This document shows positions 17,657-26,137 of a DNA stretch of 64,000 nt, piece after piece. Below the pieces are notes generated by a model that saw nothing but the letters and a program-made list of their open reading frames with translations, made no database searches and was not told where the DNA came from. This stretch comes from Bradyrhizobium prioriisuperbiae (lineage in GTDB: Bacteria > Pseudomonadota > Alphaproteobacteria > Rhizobiales > Xanthobacteraceae), in the NCBI RefSeq assembly GCF_032397745.1, contig NZ_CP135921.1, positions 4,390,501 through 4,454,500 of the forward strand, given 5' to 3'. A program made the position numbers and the translations under genes. Numbering within the stretch: the first letter of the stretch is position 1; each line of letters starts with the position of its first letter.

Positions 17657-18238
17657 ATGGATATCCGCAAGACGGTTGTTTTCGATGAGGAGATCGCGGT
17701 GGAGCATGGGACGCGGCTTGCGTCCCCGCTGCGGCGGGTGGCGCTCGGCGTGGTGCTGAAAAATCCGCTGGTCGGCAAGCCGGTCGGCACGGATCTGGCG
17801 CCGCTGATCGATATCTCTTTCAAGGTCGGCGACATGCTGACCAGGAAAGCGCTCGAGCTGATCGGCGACCCCAAAAATCTGCGAGCTTATTCCAAGGCGG
17901 CGCTGGTGGGCACGGCCGGTGACCTCGAACACGGCGCGGTGATGATCCACGCCCGCATCGGGATGGCGATGCGCGGGGTGATCCGCCGCGGTCGGGTTCC
18001 GATTCCGGGCAATGCCAAGGTGGTGGCGCCCGGCGCGCATGCCGACATGATCTTCGGCCCGATCGACGATGGATGGGATCTCGATGCCATCGACACCATG
18101 CCGGTCATGGTTGCGGACGCGCCGCGTCCGGACGAGATCCTGCTGCTGGTCGGCTACATGGCCGGTCCGCGCCCGCACGCGCGGTCCAAGGGGCCGGATC
18201 AGAAGGATGTCGATGCGCTCCTCAAATCATTCGCTTGA
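17657..18238 (+). CDS. DUF1185 (amino acid synthesis) family protein
   Basis: This 193-residue cytoplasmic protein matches the DUF1185 pattern: RKTVVFDEEI at the N-terminus, a conserved PLRRVALGVVLKNPLVG segment, EHGAVMIHARIGMAMR in the middle, and a MADAP-like ending near VADAPRPDEILLLVGYM. The family is labelled amino acid synthesis, but no reaction has been firmly shown. GGAGGAGAC lies just before the ATG. The gene opens a new group after the seven-gene block and is followed by a LysR regulator that may control it. Confidence 0.85.
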   Translation: MDIRKTVVFDEEIAVEHGTRLASPLRRVALGVVLKNPLVGKPVGTDLAPLIDISFKVGDMLTRKALELIGDPKNLRAYSKAALVGTAGDLEHGAVMIHARIGMAMRGVIRRGRVPIPGNAKVVAPGAHADMIFGPIDDGWDLDAIDTMPVMVADAPRPDEILLLVGYMAGPRPHARSKGPDQKDVDALLKSFA

Positions 18239-18329
18239 ATCTCGCGCTCCGAGGCGGCCCAATGAGGCGTTGCCATAACGCCCCATTGGGTCCGTGCCGG
18301 AGACGAGCGATGCAAGCTGGACCGACGTC

Positions 18330-19283
18330 ATGAAGTCCCGGACCAGGTCGGCTGGACCGGGGCCAGGGAAAGCGAGCGCGCCTGAGACAAAGGTCGCTGT
18401 GTTTCCCTGGGACGACGTGCAGTATTTCCTCGAACTGGTGCGCAAGACCACGCTGCTCAAGGCGGCGCGGCGGCTGGGCGTGTCGCACACCACCGTGCTG
18501 CGCCGCATCGCCAATCTGGAGCGACGCCTCGATCACAAGCTGTTCGAGCGAACCCAGAAAGGGTTCGTGCTGACGGAAGCCGGATGGCGGCTGCTGGCGC
18601 ATGCGGAAGCAATGGCGCAGGCCGCGGATGAAATCTCGTCGGTCGGCCATGTCGGCAACGATTTGTCCGGCCCGGTTCGCATCGCGGTGGTGGAAGGCTT
18701 TGCCGCGCGGATTCTGTCGCCCGCGCTGCCGGCATTTCGCGAACAGCACCCCAATATCGCGGTCGAGGTGGTCACCGCGATGCAGATCGCCAACCTGACC
18801 AGGCGGGAAGCCGATATCTCGATCGGCCTGGTGCGGCCGACCGGTCCGCGCCTGGTCGCGCGCCGGCTGGCGCGATGCGATGTTCATCTGTATGCGTCGC
18901 ACACATATGTCGAGCGCCATGGCGAGCCGGCGCGCATCGAGGACATCGATGAGCATGTCTTCGTCGATTATATCGAGGATCTCATCGAAATCCCCAGCCT
19001 GAAATGGCTTCGCGACACCACGGGCCAGCGCAACGTGGTGTTTAGCAGCACAAGCCCGCTGGCGCAGCTCAATGCGGTTCTTGCCGGCGTCGGCATCGGG
19101 ATGTTTCCCGATTACATCGTGCGTGGCGAGCCGTCGGTCAGGATGATCCTGCCGAAGCAGGTGAAGGCGGAACGCGAGTTCTGGCTGGCGATCCATGAAG
19201 ATCTCAGGAACGTGCCGCGCATGGCCGCCGTGTTCAATTTCATCAAGGCGATGGTCCAGGCGGATTCCTCGTTTCGACGATGA
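18330..19283 (+). CDS. LysR family transcriptional regulator
   Basis: This is a LysR regulator of about 317 residues. The winged helix is near residues 25-85 (LVRKTTLLKAARRLGVSHTT). An effector-binding domain follows from about residue 110 (GPVRIAVVEGFAARILSPAL). I took the ATG at 18330; the GTG at 18294 would add 12 residues, and neither has a strong ribosome site. The gene is not divergent from a target in the usual LysR manner. It follows the DUF1185 gene at about 90 bases and precedes a glutamine amidotransferase, so one of these may be its target. The ligand is unknown. Confidence 0.88.
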   Translation: MKSRTRSAGPGPGKASAPETKVAVFPWDDVQYFLELVRKTTLLKAARRLGVSHTTVLRRIANLERRLDHKLFERTQKGFVLTEAGWRLLAHAEAMAQAADEISSVGHVGNDLSGPVRIAVVEGFAARILSPALPAFREQHPNIAVEVVTAMQIANLTRREADISIGLVRPTGPRLVARRLARCDVHLYASHTYVERHGEPARIEDIDEHVFVDYIEDLIEIPSLKWLRDTTGQRNVVFSSTSPLAQLNAVLAGVGIGMFPDYIVRGEPSVRMILPKQVKAEREFWLAIHEDLRNVPRMAAVFNFIKAMVQADSSFRR

Positions 19284-19378
19284 GATGGCTCTGGCCCTCC
19301 GGCATCGGGGATGGCATGGAGGCCGGCATTCCGACCATGGGCAAACCGGGCCGCATGGCAAGATGAGATTCGGCAGCG

Positions 19379-20083
19379 ATGACAAAAACGGCAATTGCGA
19401 TCCGCCATATTGCTTTCGAGGATCTCGGCAGCTTCCAGACGGTGCTGGAAGCGGCAGGATACACGGTCCAGTATCGCGACGCCGGTGTCGATGATCTCCG
19501 CGCGCTTCGAGCCGACACCGTCGATCTCTTGGCCGTGCTGGGCGGTCCGATCGGCGCCTATCAGGACGATGATTATCCGTTCCTGACTGGCGAGATCTCG
19601 CTGATCGAAAGCCGGCTTGCGTTGGGCCGGCCGACGCTGGGCATTTGCCTCGGTGCGCAGCTGATGGCACGGGCGCTGGGCGCGCGGGTCTATCCCGGCC
19701 CGGCCGCCGAGATCGGCTGGGCACCGGTCACCTTGACCGATGCCGGCCGCGCCGGACCGCTGCGTTGTCTTGCTGACGTCGCCATGCTGCATTGGCACGG
19801 CGATACCTTCGATCTGCCGGAGGGAGCGGAGCGGCTGGCGTCGACATCGATCTGCGCCAACCAGGCCTTTGCCATCGGGCGCAACACACTCGCATTCCAG
19901 TTTCATCCGGAGGCCGGCGGCCGCGATTTCGAGCGCTGGCTGATCGGCCATGCGTCCGAACTGGCCCGCGTCGGGCTTTCGCCCCAAAGCCTGCGCGCCG
20001 ATAATGCGCGCCTGTCGGCGGCAAACATCGCCGCCGGGCAACATTGCTTGCGTGCCTGGCTGGAAGAGCTTGACCGGCAATGA
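19379..20083 (+). CDS. class I glutamine amidotransferase-like protein
   Basis: This 234-residue protein has the class I amidotransferase nucleophile in GICLGAQL and the partner His-Glu in FQFHPEAGG. These hydrolyse glutamine to give ammonia for an amination. A stand-alone domain of this size resembles GuaA-N-type proteins often annotated as glutamine amidotransferase or gamma-glutamyl hydrolase-like. No synthetase partner is beside it. The next gene, RNase Z, is functionally unrelated and begins 131 bases on. Confidence 0.87.
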   Translation: MTKTAIAIRHIAFEDLGSFQTVLEAAGYTVQYRDAGVDDLRALRADTVDLLAVLGGPIGAYQDDDYPFLTGEISLIESRLALGRPTLGICLGAQLMARALGARVYPGPAAEIGWAPVTLTDAGRAGPLRCLADVAMLHWHGDTFDLPEGAERLASTSICANQAFAIGRNTLAFQFHPEAGGRDFERWLIGHASELARVGLSPQSLRADNARLSAANIAAGQHCLRAWLEELDRQ

Positions 20084-20214
20084 CGCCGGAGCGATTGCTG
20101 AAAATCTCGCAGTCATGTTTGCCGGGGTGGTTGGGGGGCTTGGCTGCTGCTACAGGGGATCCGCGACGCCGGGCACTCCCTGCGCGCTCTTCGCCAAGCC
20201 AGGTTCGCACCATC

Positions 20215-21120
20215 ATGTTCAAGCTCACATTTCTCGGGACCTCGGCCAGCGTGCCGTCCGCCGAGCGCAATCATCCGGGTCTCCTGATCGAGGCGGGTGG
20301 TCATCGGTTGCTGGTGGACTGCGGCGAGGGCACGCAACGGCAATTGTTGCGCGCAGGCGCCGGCTTCAGGCGGCTCGAGCGCCTGCTGCTCACCCACGCC
20401 CATTTCGACCACGTGCTTGGAATACCCGGGTTATTTTCGACGCTGCGGACGCGACAAAACGAGGAACTCGTCACCATTCACGGCAGTCCCGGCACGCTCG
20501 AAATTGTCACCCGGATGCTGGCCGGTCTCTGGGGCGAGGGACGGGCGCCGATACCTTTGGAGATGGTGCCGCTGCAGCCGGGCAGAGTTCTCGACGCCGG
20601 CGAGTTCGTGATCGACTGCTTTCCGGTCCGCCACCGCGACACCGACAGTTATGCCTTCGTGTTCGAGACGCCCGCGCGTCGCCATCTTCGTCCGGACCAT
20701 CTGGCGGACCTGGGTGTGCCGGACGGACCGATGCGCAGGGAATTGGCGGAGGGGCGTGCGATCGTCCTGGCGGACGGTCGAACGATTGTTCCCGAAAACG
20801 TCCTGGGGCCGCTGGAACGCGGTACCAAGCTGGTCGTCGTCGGCGACATCGAGACCACGGACGGATTGGCGGACCACGTGCGGGATGCCGATCTGCTGGT
20901 CATCGAGGCCACGTTCCTGCAGCGCGACGCCGCCATCGCGCGCGACTACGGACACCTCACCGCGGCGGAGGCAGCCGCATTGGCTGCGGCGAACAGCGTG
21001 AAGCAGCTGGTTCTCACGCATATCTCGGGTCGTTATCCTGATGATGAAATCCTGGCGGAAGCCGTAGCAATATTTCCGGCCAGTCGGATCGCGTCGGATC
21101 TCGCCACCATGACCGTTTAG
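20215..21120 (+). CDS. rnz: ribonuclease Z (tRNase Z) family metallo-beta-lactamase
   Basis: RNase Z removes the 3' trailer of tRNA precursors. The 301-residue protein begins MFKLTFLGTSASVPS, typical of the family. It carries the zinc motif THAHFDHVLG near residues 60-70 and later His/Asp residues in VVGDIETTD and DYGHLTAAEAA, with a final LTHISGRY. The ATG at 20215 was chosen because the family signature starts right there; the 45 codons upstream look non-coding. The length is in the range of the short tRNase Z form. A phosphoesterase gene follows 13 bases downstream and may share the transcript. Confidence 0.9.
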   Translation: MFKLTFLGTSASVPSAERNHPGLLIEAGGHRLLVDCGEGTQRQLLRAGAGFRRLERLLLTHAHFDHVLGIPGLFSTLRTRQNEELVTIHGSPGTLEIVTRMLAGLWGEGRAPIPLEMVPLQPGRVLDAGEFVIDCFPVRHRDTDSYAFVFETPARRHLRPDHLADLGVPDGPMRRELAEGRAIVLADGRTIVPENVLGPLERGTKLVVVGDIETTDGLADHVRDADLLVIEATFLQRDAAIARDYGHLTAAEAAALAAANSVKQLVLTHISGRYPDDEILAEAVAIFPASRIASDLATMTV

Positions 21121-21133
21121 GACGCATCGATCG

Positions 21134-21601
21134 ATGGTCTTCAGGATCGGCATCATTTCCGATACGCACGGCTTGCTGAGGCCGGAGGCGGAGCGAGCCC
21201 TGACGGGGGTCGATCACATCATCCACGGCGGCGACATCGGTGATCCCGACATTATCACCGCCCTTCGCAGGATCGCTCCCGTCTCCGCGATCAGGGGAAA
21301 CGTCGACACCGGCGATTGGGCCGGTCAATATCCTGAGACCGAACGCGTGCGTCTCGCCGGGCGGTGGTTCTACCTCTTGCACGACCTCAAGACGATGCAG
21401 ATCGATCCCGTAACACAGGGCATCGACGTTGTCGTCTCCGGCCACTCCCATGTGCCGGAGATCGACACGGTGGACGGCGTACTCTACGTCAACCCAGGCA
21501 GCGCGGGCCGGCGACGCTTCAAGCTCCCGATCACACTTGCAATCCTGCACGTCACGACCGAGGCGCTGCGACCGGTTATCCACGATCTGGAAGCTGATTG
21601 A
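21134..21601 (+). CDS. YfcE/MJ0936-type metallophosphoesterase
   Basis: This 155-residue calcineurin-like phosphoesterase has all metal-binding blocks in order: IISDTHGLL, HGGDIGD, RGNVD, LLHDLK and SGHSHVPE, with VNPGSAGRRR close to the end. Members hydrolyse phosphodiesters in vitro; the cellular substrate is usually unknown. The small size fits the YfcE subfamily. It lies just after the RNase Z gene on the same strand. Confidence 0.9.
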   Translation: MVFRIGIISDTHGLLRPEAERALTGVDHIIHGGDIGDPDIITALRRIAPVSAIRGNVDTGDWAGQYPETERVRLAGRWFYLLHDLKTMQIDPVTQGIDVVVSGHSHVPEIDTVDGVLYVNPGSAGRRRFKLPITLAILHVTTEALRPVIHDLEAD

Positions 21602-21717
21602 GGCGTCATGCGCCGGTGTCGATCTCGTCGCGGGGCGGACTTCGCCGACGCGGCCGGCCGTGTAAGGTGAACTGCGCCGCTGACGCGTTGGATCGCGATG
21701 ATCCCGCCTGGGCGCCG

Positions 21718-22314
21718 TCAGAACTGCTTTGCCAGCAGCGCAAAACTTTGCCGGACGTAATAGGCGAGGGGATGCGCCGCGTCGTTCTGCTTCCATTTCT
21801 CCAGGGCCAGGCGCAGCGTTCCCATCGCCACCATCGCGACCAGCCGAAGCCCGTCCCGCCGTGCCGGCGACGGCCAGAGCTCGCACATGGCATCGAACAG
21901 GATCTGCTCCGTCTCGACGAAAACGGCTTCCTTGCGGGCGCGCAGCGCTTCGGTTGACTCCATCAGGCGGTCGAACACGATGGACTCCTTGGTCTCGTGG
22001 CGCGAGGCGAGCTTGATCAGGCACTTCTGGACGGCATCGAGAGGGGCCTGATCGGACGACTCGGCGAGCATCGCCGGCCTCAGTGCTTCCCGAAAGCCGC
22101 TGTCGTGCGCGGCCAGCAGAACGTCCTCCTTGGACTTGAAATAATAGAAGAAGGTCCGGCGCGAGATGCCGGCGGCCTCCGTGATGGCGTCGAGCGTGGT
22201 GCCGTCGTAACCGTGCTTCACGAACAATTTCAAACCCTTGTCAACGATTCGCTCGGACGTCTCCCGCCGCTTGCGTTCCCGCAGGCCTTCCGGTCGTTCC
22301 AGCGCCCCCCTCAT
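21718..22314 (-). CDS. TetR/AcrR family regulator
   Basis: This 198-residue repressor has an N-terminal TetR helix-turn-helix (DGTTLDAITEAAGISRRTFFYYF, about residues 36-58) and a divergent helical ligand domain. It is divergent from the FAD monooxygenase gene. Two inverted repeats sit in the gap between them (22347-22390) and are probable binding sites, so it most likely represses both itself and the monooxygenase until a substrate appears. Confidence 0.9.
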   Translation of the reverse strand: MRGALERPEGLRERKRRETSERIVDKGLKLFVKHGYDGTTLDAITEAAGISRRTFFYYFKSKEDVLLAAHDSGFREALRPAMLAESSDQAPLDAVQKCLIKLASRHETKESIVFDRLMESTEALRARKEAVFVETEQILFDAMCELWPSPARRDGLRLVAMVAMGTLRLALEKWKQNDAAHPLAYYVRQSFALLAKQF

Positions 22315-22346
22315 ATCAACCGCCTCCGCCGGTGCCCACTTGCATA

Positions 22347-22363
22347 ATTACACCGAGTGTAAT
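22347..22363. promoter_or_regulatory. inverted repeat, probable TetR operator 1
   Basis: ATTACAC-CGA-GTGTAAT has perfect 7-base arms around a 3-base centre. It shares the CAC-N3-GTG core with operator 2, which begins at the end of this repeat. It lies 33 bases upstream of the TetR start. Confidence 0.72.
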
Positions 22364-22390
22364 AAATATCGCACTGGGTGCGATATTTAT
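22362..22390. promoter_or_regulatory. inverted repeat, probable TetR operator 2
   Basis: Perfect 13-base arms (22362-22374 ATAAATATCGCAC, and 22378-22390) surround a TGG centre. This is the longest perfect dyad in the divergent region and is a strong candidate for the main repressor site. Confidence 0.78.
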
Positions 22391-22468
22391 AGTCGGATCG
22401 GCGCGTGGCCTCAAGCGAAGATTGAGGCGGAGGGTGGCGCTGACGACGTGGAGTAAGGGACGTGTGTT

Positions 22469-24031
22469 TTGCTGTATGATGTCGTGATTGCCGGTGCGGG
22501 TCCGGTCGGCCTTTATCTCGCGTGTGAGCTGCGCCTCGCAAATCTCTCGGTGCTGGTGCTGGAGCAGAACGAGAGCCCGGATTCCCCGCTGAAGCGGCTG
22601 CCGTTCGGCTTGCGCGGCCTCTCGGTGCCCACCATCGAGGCCTTTGATTGTCGCGGTCTGCTGGACGACATCGCAGCGCCGCAGCGCGCCAGAGATCAAT
22701 CGGGCAGCAACAACGCATCCGGTTCAGCGCACTGGATGCAGCAGCCGCGCCGTCCGGGCGGCCATTTCGCCGGCATCCAGTTTTTCCACGACAACATCGA
22801 TGCCTCGAAGTGGCCGTATCGCCTGGCAAATCTGCGCTCATCAAGTCCGGCCGACAGCAACATGGCGGTCGCGATGGAGCACATCGAATCCGTCCTGGCC
22901 GCGCGCGCGAGTGCCATGGGAGCTGAGATACGTCGTGGCCGCGGCGTCGAAGGCGTCGATCAATCGGACGACAGCGTGACCGTTCGCGCCGGCGGCGAGA
23001 TCTTTCGCTGCCGCTGGCTGGTTGGCTGTGATGGCGGCCGCAGTACGGTTCGCAAGGCCAGTGGCTTCGACTTCGTCGGCACCGATCCCGAGTTCACCGG
23101 CTATTCTGTTGACGTCGAGCTGGCCGATCCGGACAAGCTCGCCCCCGGCCGCCATTACACGCCGACCGGCATGTATACGTACGCGCAGCCCGGGACCATC
23201 GCGATGGTCGATTTTGACGGCGGCGCTTTCCACCGAACCCAGTCGATCACGCTTGCGCATGTGCAGGCGGTGTTGCGCCGCATCTCCGGCACCGATGTCA
23301 CCTTGACGGCGCTCAAGCTTGCCACCACCTGGACCGATCGCGCCTTTCAGGCGACCATATACCGCAGGGGGCGGGTGCTGCTGGCGGGCGATGCCGCGCA
23401 CATCCATTCGCCCCTGGGCGGCCAGGGGCTTAACCTCGGCTTTGGCGACGCCATGAACCTCGGATGGAAGCTGGCTGCGACCATTCGCGGTGACGCACCG
23501 GCCGGCCTGCTCGACAGCTATGCGAGCGAGCGGCATCCGGTGGGCGCGCAGATCCTGGACTGGTCCCGCGCCCAGGTGGCGCTGATGCGGCCGACCAAGA
23601 GTACGCGCGCCCTCGAAGCGATCATCCGCGATCTCATCGACACCCGTGACGGCGCGACCTATTTCGCCGAGCGCGTCTGGGGGGTGTCGCTCCGCTATGA
23701 TCTCGGCGAGGGCCATCCCCTGGTAGGCCGCAGCGCGCCCGATTTCGAATTGGCCGACGGCACGAAGCTGGGTGAACTGCTCAGGAACGGGAAAGGCTTG
23801 CTGCTGGACTTTGACACCCGGCCGTCACGTCGAACGCTCGCAAGCCGCTGGAGCGGCCGGATTGCGTATGCCGCAGGCGAGGCCAGGGATCGGCTGGGCC
23901 TGAGCGCGCTGCTTGTGCGCCCCGATGGCGTTGTAGCCTGGGCCGCGGACACCTTTGCTGACGAGGATGTCACACAGGCCGCGTCGCGATGGTTCGGCGA
24001 CCCCGAAGAGATGCGCGAATCCACATCATAG
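22469..24031 (+). CDS. FAD-dependent monooxygenase (UbiH/PhzE-like aromatic hydroxylase type)
   Basis: This 520-residue flavin monooxygenase has the FAD-binding motif VVIAGAGPVGLYLACEL at the N-terminus and the GDAAHIHSPLGGQGLNLGFGD motif near residue 305. A thioredoxin-like C-terminal domain, common in phenol-hydroxylase-type enzymes, follows (RSAPDFELADG to end). Such enzymes hydroxylate aromatic rings using NAD(P)H. The start is a TTG preceded by TAAGGGA. It is divergent from TetR and probably induced by an aromatic compound; the substrate is not determinable. Confidence 0.9.
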   Translation: MLYDVVIAGAGPVGLYLACELRLANLSVLVLEQNESPDSPLKRLPFGLRGLSVPTIEAFDCRGLLDDIAAPQRARDQSGSNNASGSAHWMQQPRRPGGHFAGIQFFHDNIDASKWPYRLANLRSSSPADSNMAVAMEHIESVLAARASAMGAEIRRGRGVEGVDQSDDSVTVRAGGEIFRCRWLVGCDGGRSTVRKASGFDFVGTDPEFTGYSVDVELADPDKLAPGRHYTPTGMYTYAQPGTIAMVDFDGGAFHRTQSITLAHVQAVLRRISGTDVTLTALKLATTWTDRAFQATIYRRGRVLLAGDAAHIHSPLGGQGLNLGFGDAMNLGWKLAATIRGDAPAGLLDSYASERHPVGAQILDWSRAQVALMRPTKSTRALEAIIRDLIDTRDGATYFAERVWGVSLRYDLGEGHPLVGRSAPDFELADGTKLGELLRNGKGLLLDFDTRPSRRTLASRWSGRIAYAAGEARDRLGLSALLVRPDGVVAWAADTFADEDVTQAASRWFGDPEEMRESTS

Positions 24032-24080
24032 TTCCGACGCATGGTCGGTCTTCCGCGGACAAAACGGCGGTGTGCGGCGT

Positions 24081-24104
24081 GGCCCGGATGAGCGAAGCGA
24101 CATC
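24081..24104. repeat. REP-like fragment
   Basis: GGCCCGGATGAGCGAAGCGA at 24081-24100, continuing CAT, resembles a short repeat I recall in many intergenic spacers of Bradyrhizobium-type genomes. Only one arm is clear here, so it is probably a decayed copy. Confidence 0.3.
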
Positions 24105-24236
24105 AGCGATCGCATAGGGTGCGTATCCATCAGGAGATCGTGATCGGCGGGTGTCCCTGGGCGATCGACTCTTATATGTGCAGGCAGTCGCAACGGCTTC
24201 GCGGCATCCACCCGCCACAGGTTTTACGACGGTCTC

Positions 24237-24722
24237 ATGACAGTTCACATCGTGCCTCCATCCGCGGATCTCTCCGTGGATCCCGACTTCTTTGACCTGC
24301 TCACCGGCAGCTTTGCGCGCCTGACCGGCAACTCCCTCGTTGATGAAGGGCAGCTCGCCAAAGCAAATGGGCCGCACTGGCTCTATCGCGACGCGCCGTT
24401 TGCGGTGCTGGCTCACAACACCGACGCGGATCCGCGCTTCATCTATGCAAACAAGGCGGCCCAGACCTGCTTCGAATATGACTGGGACGAGTTCATCACC
24501 CTGCCGTCGCGCCTTTCTGCCGAGGCGCCCGATCGCGCCGAGCGCCAGCGGCTGATGGAGAGCGTCACGCGTCACGGTTTCATCTCCGATTACCGCGGCG
24601 TTCGTATTTCCAAAACCGGCCGCCGGTTCTGGATCGAGAGCGGCATCGTCTGGAATCTGATCGACCGCGACGGCCATCTGCGCGGGCAGGCGGCGACGTT
24701 TTCCGGCTGGAGCGGCGTGTAG
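24237..24722 (+). CDS. MEKHLA domain protein
   Basis: This 161-residue protein fits the MEKHLA domain, a PAS-related module found alone in bacteria and in plant HD-ZIP III regulators. The conserved parts are LTGSFARLTGNSLV, LYRDAPFAVLAHN, FIYANKAAQTCFEYDWDEF, LPSRLSAEAPDR and WIESGIVWNLIDRDG. It has no output domain, so it may bind a small ligand and act through another protein. It lies between the monooxygenase and a hydrolase. Confidence 0.88.
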   Translation: MTVHIVPPSADLSVDPDFFDLLTGSFARLTGNSLVDEGQLAKANGPHWLYRDAPFAVLAHNTDADPRFIYANKAAQTCFEYDWDEFITLPSRLSAEAPDRAERQRLMESVTRHGFISDYRGVRISKTGRRFWIESGIVWNLIDRDGHLRGQAATFSGWSGV

Positions 24723-24817
24723 AGCGCTTTGTGGGTTGTGGGGACAGCGCTGGCCGGACACCGAAAAGTCCGAAAGCGCGTTCCATGATCCGAGGTCATC
24801 TTTGTCGGAGAGGATTG

Positions 24818-25669
24818 ATGCGCGCCCTGCTGTTTGTGGTCCTGATGGTGTTTGCCGCCCTGCCGGCCGGCGCGGCGGAGCGATGGGAGACCCTGCCGCC
24901 GACGCCGGCGCCGATTCCCACCGATCGCAGCGGCGAGGCCGAGGTCAACGGCATCCGCATCCATTATGCGATCTATGGCCAGGAACTCGGCAAGGGTTCG
25001 CCGGTGATCTTTTTGCACGGCGGCCTCGCCAACACCGATTATTGGGGCAACCAGGTCGGCCCGGTCGCCGCCCATCACACCGTGATCCTGATGGACAGCC
25101 GCGGCCATGGCCGCAGCACCCGCGACAGCCGCCCGTATGGCTACGATCTGATGGCCGACGACGTTGTCGCATTAATGGTCCAACTCAAGATCGAAAAAGC
25201 CGATATCGTCGGCTGGAGCGACGGCGCCATTCTCGGCCTCGATCTCGCCATGCGTCACAAGGACCGCGTCGGCAAGGTTTTCGCGTTTGCCGCCAACACC
25301 ATGACGTCAGGCGTGATCGACGGCGTCGAAAAGAATCCAACCTTCGCCGCCTACATCGCCCGCGCCGGCCAGGAATACGCTGCCCGCTCGGCAACGCCCG
25401 GCGACTACGATGCCTTTGTCGAGCAGATCGGCAAGATGTGGGCCAGCCAGCCGAACTGGAGCGACGCGCAGCTCAGGAGCATCGACACGCCGGTGCTTAT
25501 TGTCGACGGCGACCATGACGAGGCGATCAAGCGCGATCACACCGAATACATGGCGGCGACCATCCCGCACGCCGGATTGTTGATCCTGCCCAACGCCAGT
25601 CATTTCGCCTTCCTGCAGGATCCGAAGCTGTTCAACTTCGCGCTGCTGCATTTTCTGGGTGACGAGTAG
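24818..25669 (+). CDS. secreted alpha/beta hydrolase
   Basis: This 283-residue alpha/beta-fold hydrolase has an N-terminal signal peptide (MRALLFVVLMVFAALPAGAA). The oxyanion segment is VIFLHGGLANTDYW and the nucleophile elbow is GWSDGA. The Asp and His of the triad are in IVDGDHDEA and NASHFAF. It probably acts in the periplasm on an ester or similar bond. GGAGAGGA precedes the chosen ATG, while 29 extra in-frame residues upstream lack a ribosome site. Confidence 0.88.
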   Translation: MRALLFVVLMVFAALPAGAAERWETLPPTPAPIPTDRSGEAEVNGIRIHYAIYGQELGKGSPVIFLHGGLANTDYWGNQVGPVAAHHTVILMDSRGHGRSTRDSRPYGYDLMADDVVALMVQLKIEKADIVGWSDGAILGLDLAMRHKDRVGKVFAFAANTMTSGVIDGVEKNPTFAAYIARAGQEYAARSATPGDYDAFVEQIGKMWASQPNWSDAQLRSIDTPVLIVDGDHDEAIKRDHTEYMAATIPHAGLLILPNASHFAFLQDPKLFNFALLHFLGDE

Positions 25670-25689
25670 GACGAATTTGTCGGATTTCC

Positions 25690-25713
25690 TCGCCCGGCGT
25701 GAGAGCCGGGCGA
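25690..25713. terminator. hairpin between convergent genes
   Basis: A perfect 9-base stem (TCGCCCGGC / GCCGGGCGA) with a GTGAGA loop lies between the convergent hydrolase and Gly/His-rich genes. It has no T run on either side, so it could end transcription in both directions only with help. Confidence 0.5.
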
Positions 25714-25735
25714 TGATGTGGATCAGTTGCAGAGG

Positions 25736-26137
25736 TCAGTTGCAGACCTCGACCGGCCGCCGGCGCCAGCCATGTTTCGTGTGCACCCGCTGATGCACCA
25801 CATAACAGCTGCCGGTGTCGGCGTCGGAATCGTCGTAAAACGAGTTGCCGGCATACGGATATCCGTAGTCATAGTCGTCATAGCCGTATGGTCCATAAAG
25901 GCCATAACCAAAGCCGCCGAACGCCAACCCACGGCCAAAGCCGTGATGATGGAATCCGTGGAAGCCTCCACCATGGAATCCGCCACCGTGGAAACCGCCT
26001 CCGCCGTGGAAGCCACCACCCCCGAAGCCGCCGCCATGGCCACCGCCGTCGCCGCGTGCGGATGCCATCGTCGGGGCAACCAGTCCGACAGATGCAACCG
26101 TCAGGAGCGCGATCATCGTTTTGCGCAACATTGTCAT
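25736..26137 (-). CDS. secreted glycine/histidine-rich protein
   Basis: This 133-residue protein starts MTMLRKTMIALLTVASVGLV and has a signal peptide cleaved near TMASA. A region with GGG/GFHGG repeats (about 28-65) is followed by Tyr/Asp-rich YGPYGYDDYDYGYPYAG and a C-terminal block with two cysteines (GSCYVVHQRVHTKHGWRRRP, then EVCN). Such proteins are common in Bradyrhizobiaceae. The many histidines suggest metal binding, but this is inference. The chosen start is internal to a longer reading frame. Confidence 0.75.
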   Translation of the reverse strand: MTMLRKTMIALLTVASVGLVAPTMASARGDGGGHGGGFGGGGFHGGGGFHGGGFHGGGFHGFHHHGFGRGLAFGGFGYGLYGPYGYDDYDYGYPYAGNSFYDDSDADTGSCYVVHQRVHTKHGWRRRPVEVCN

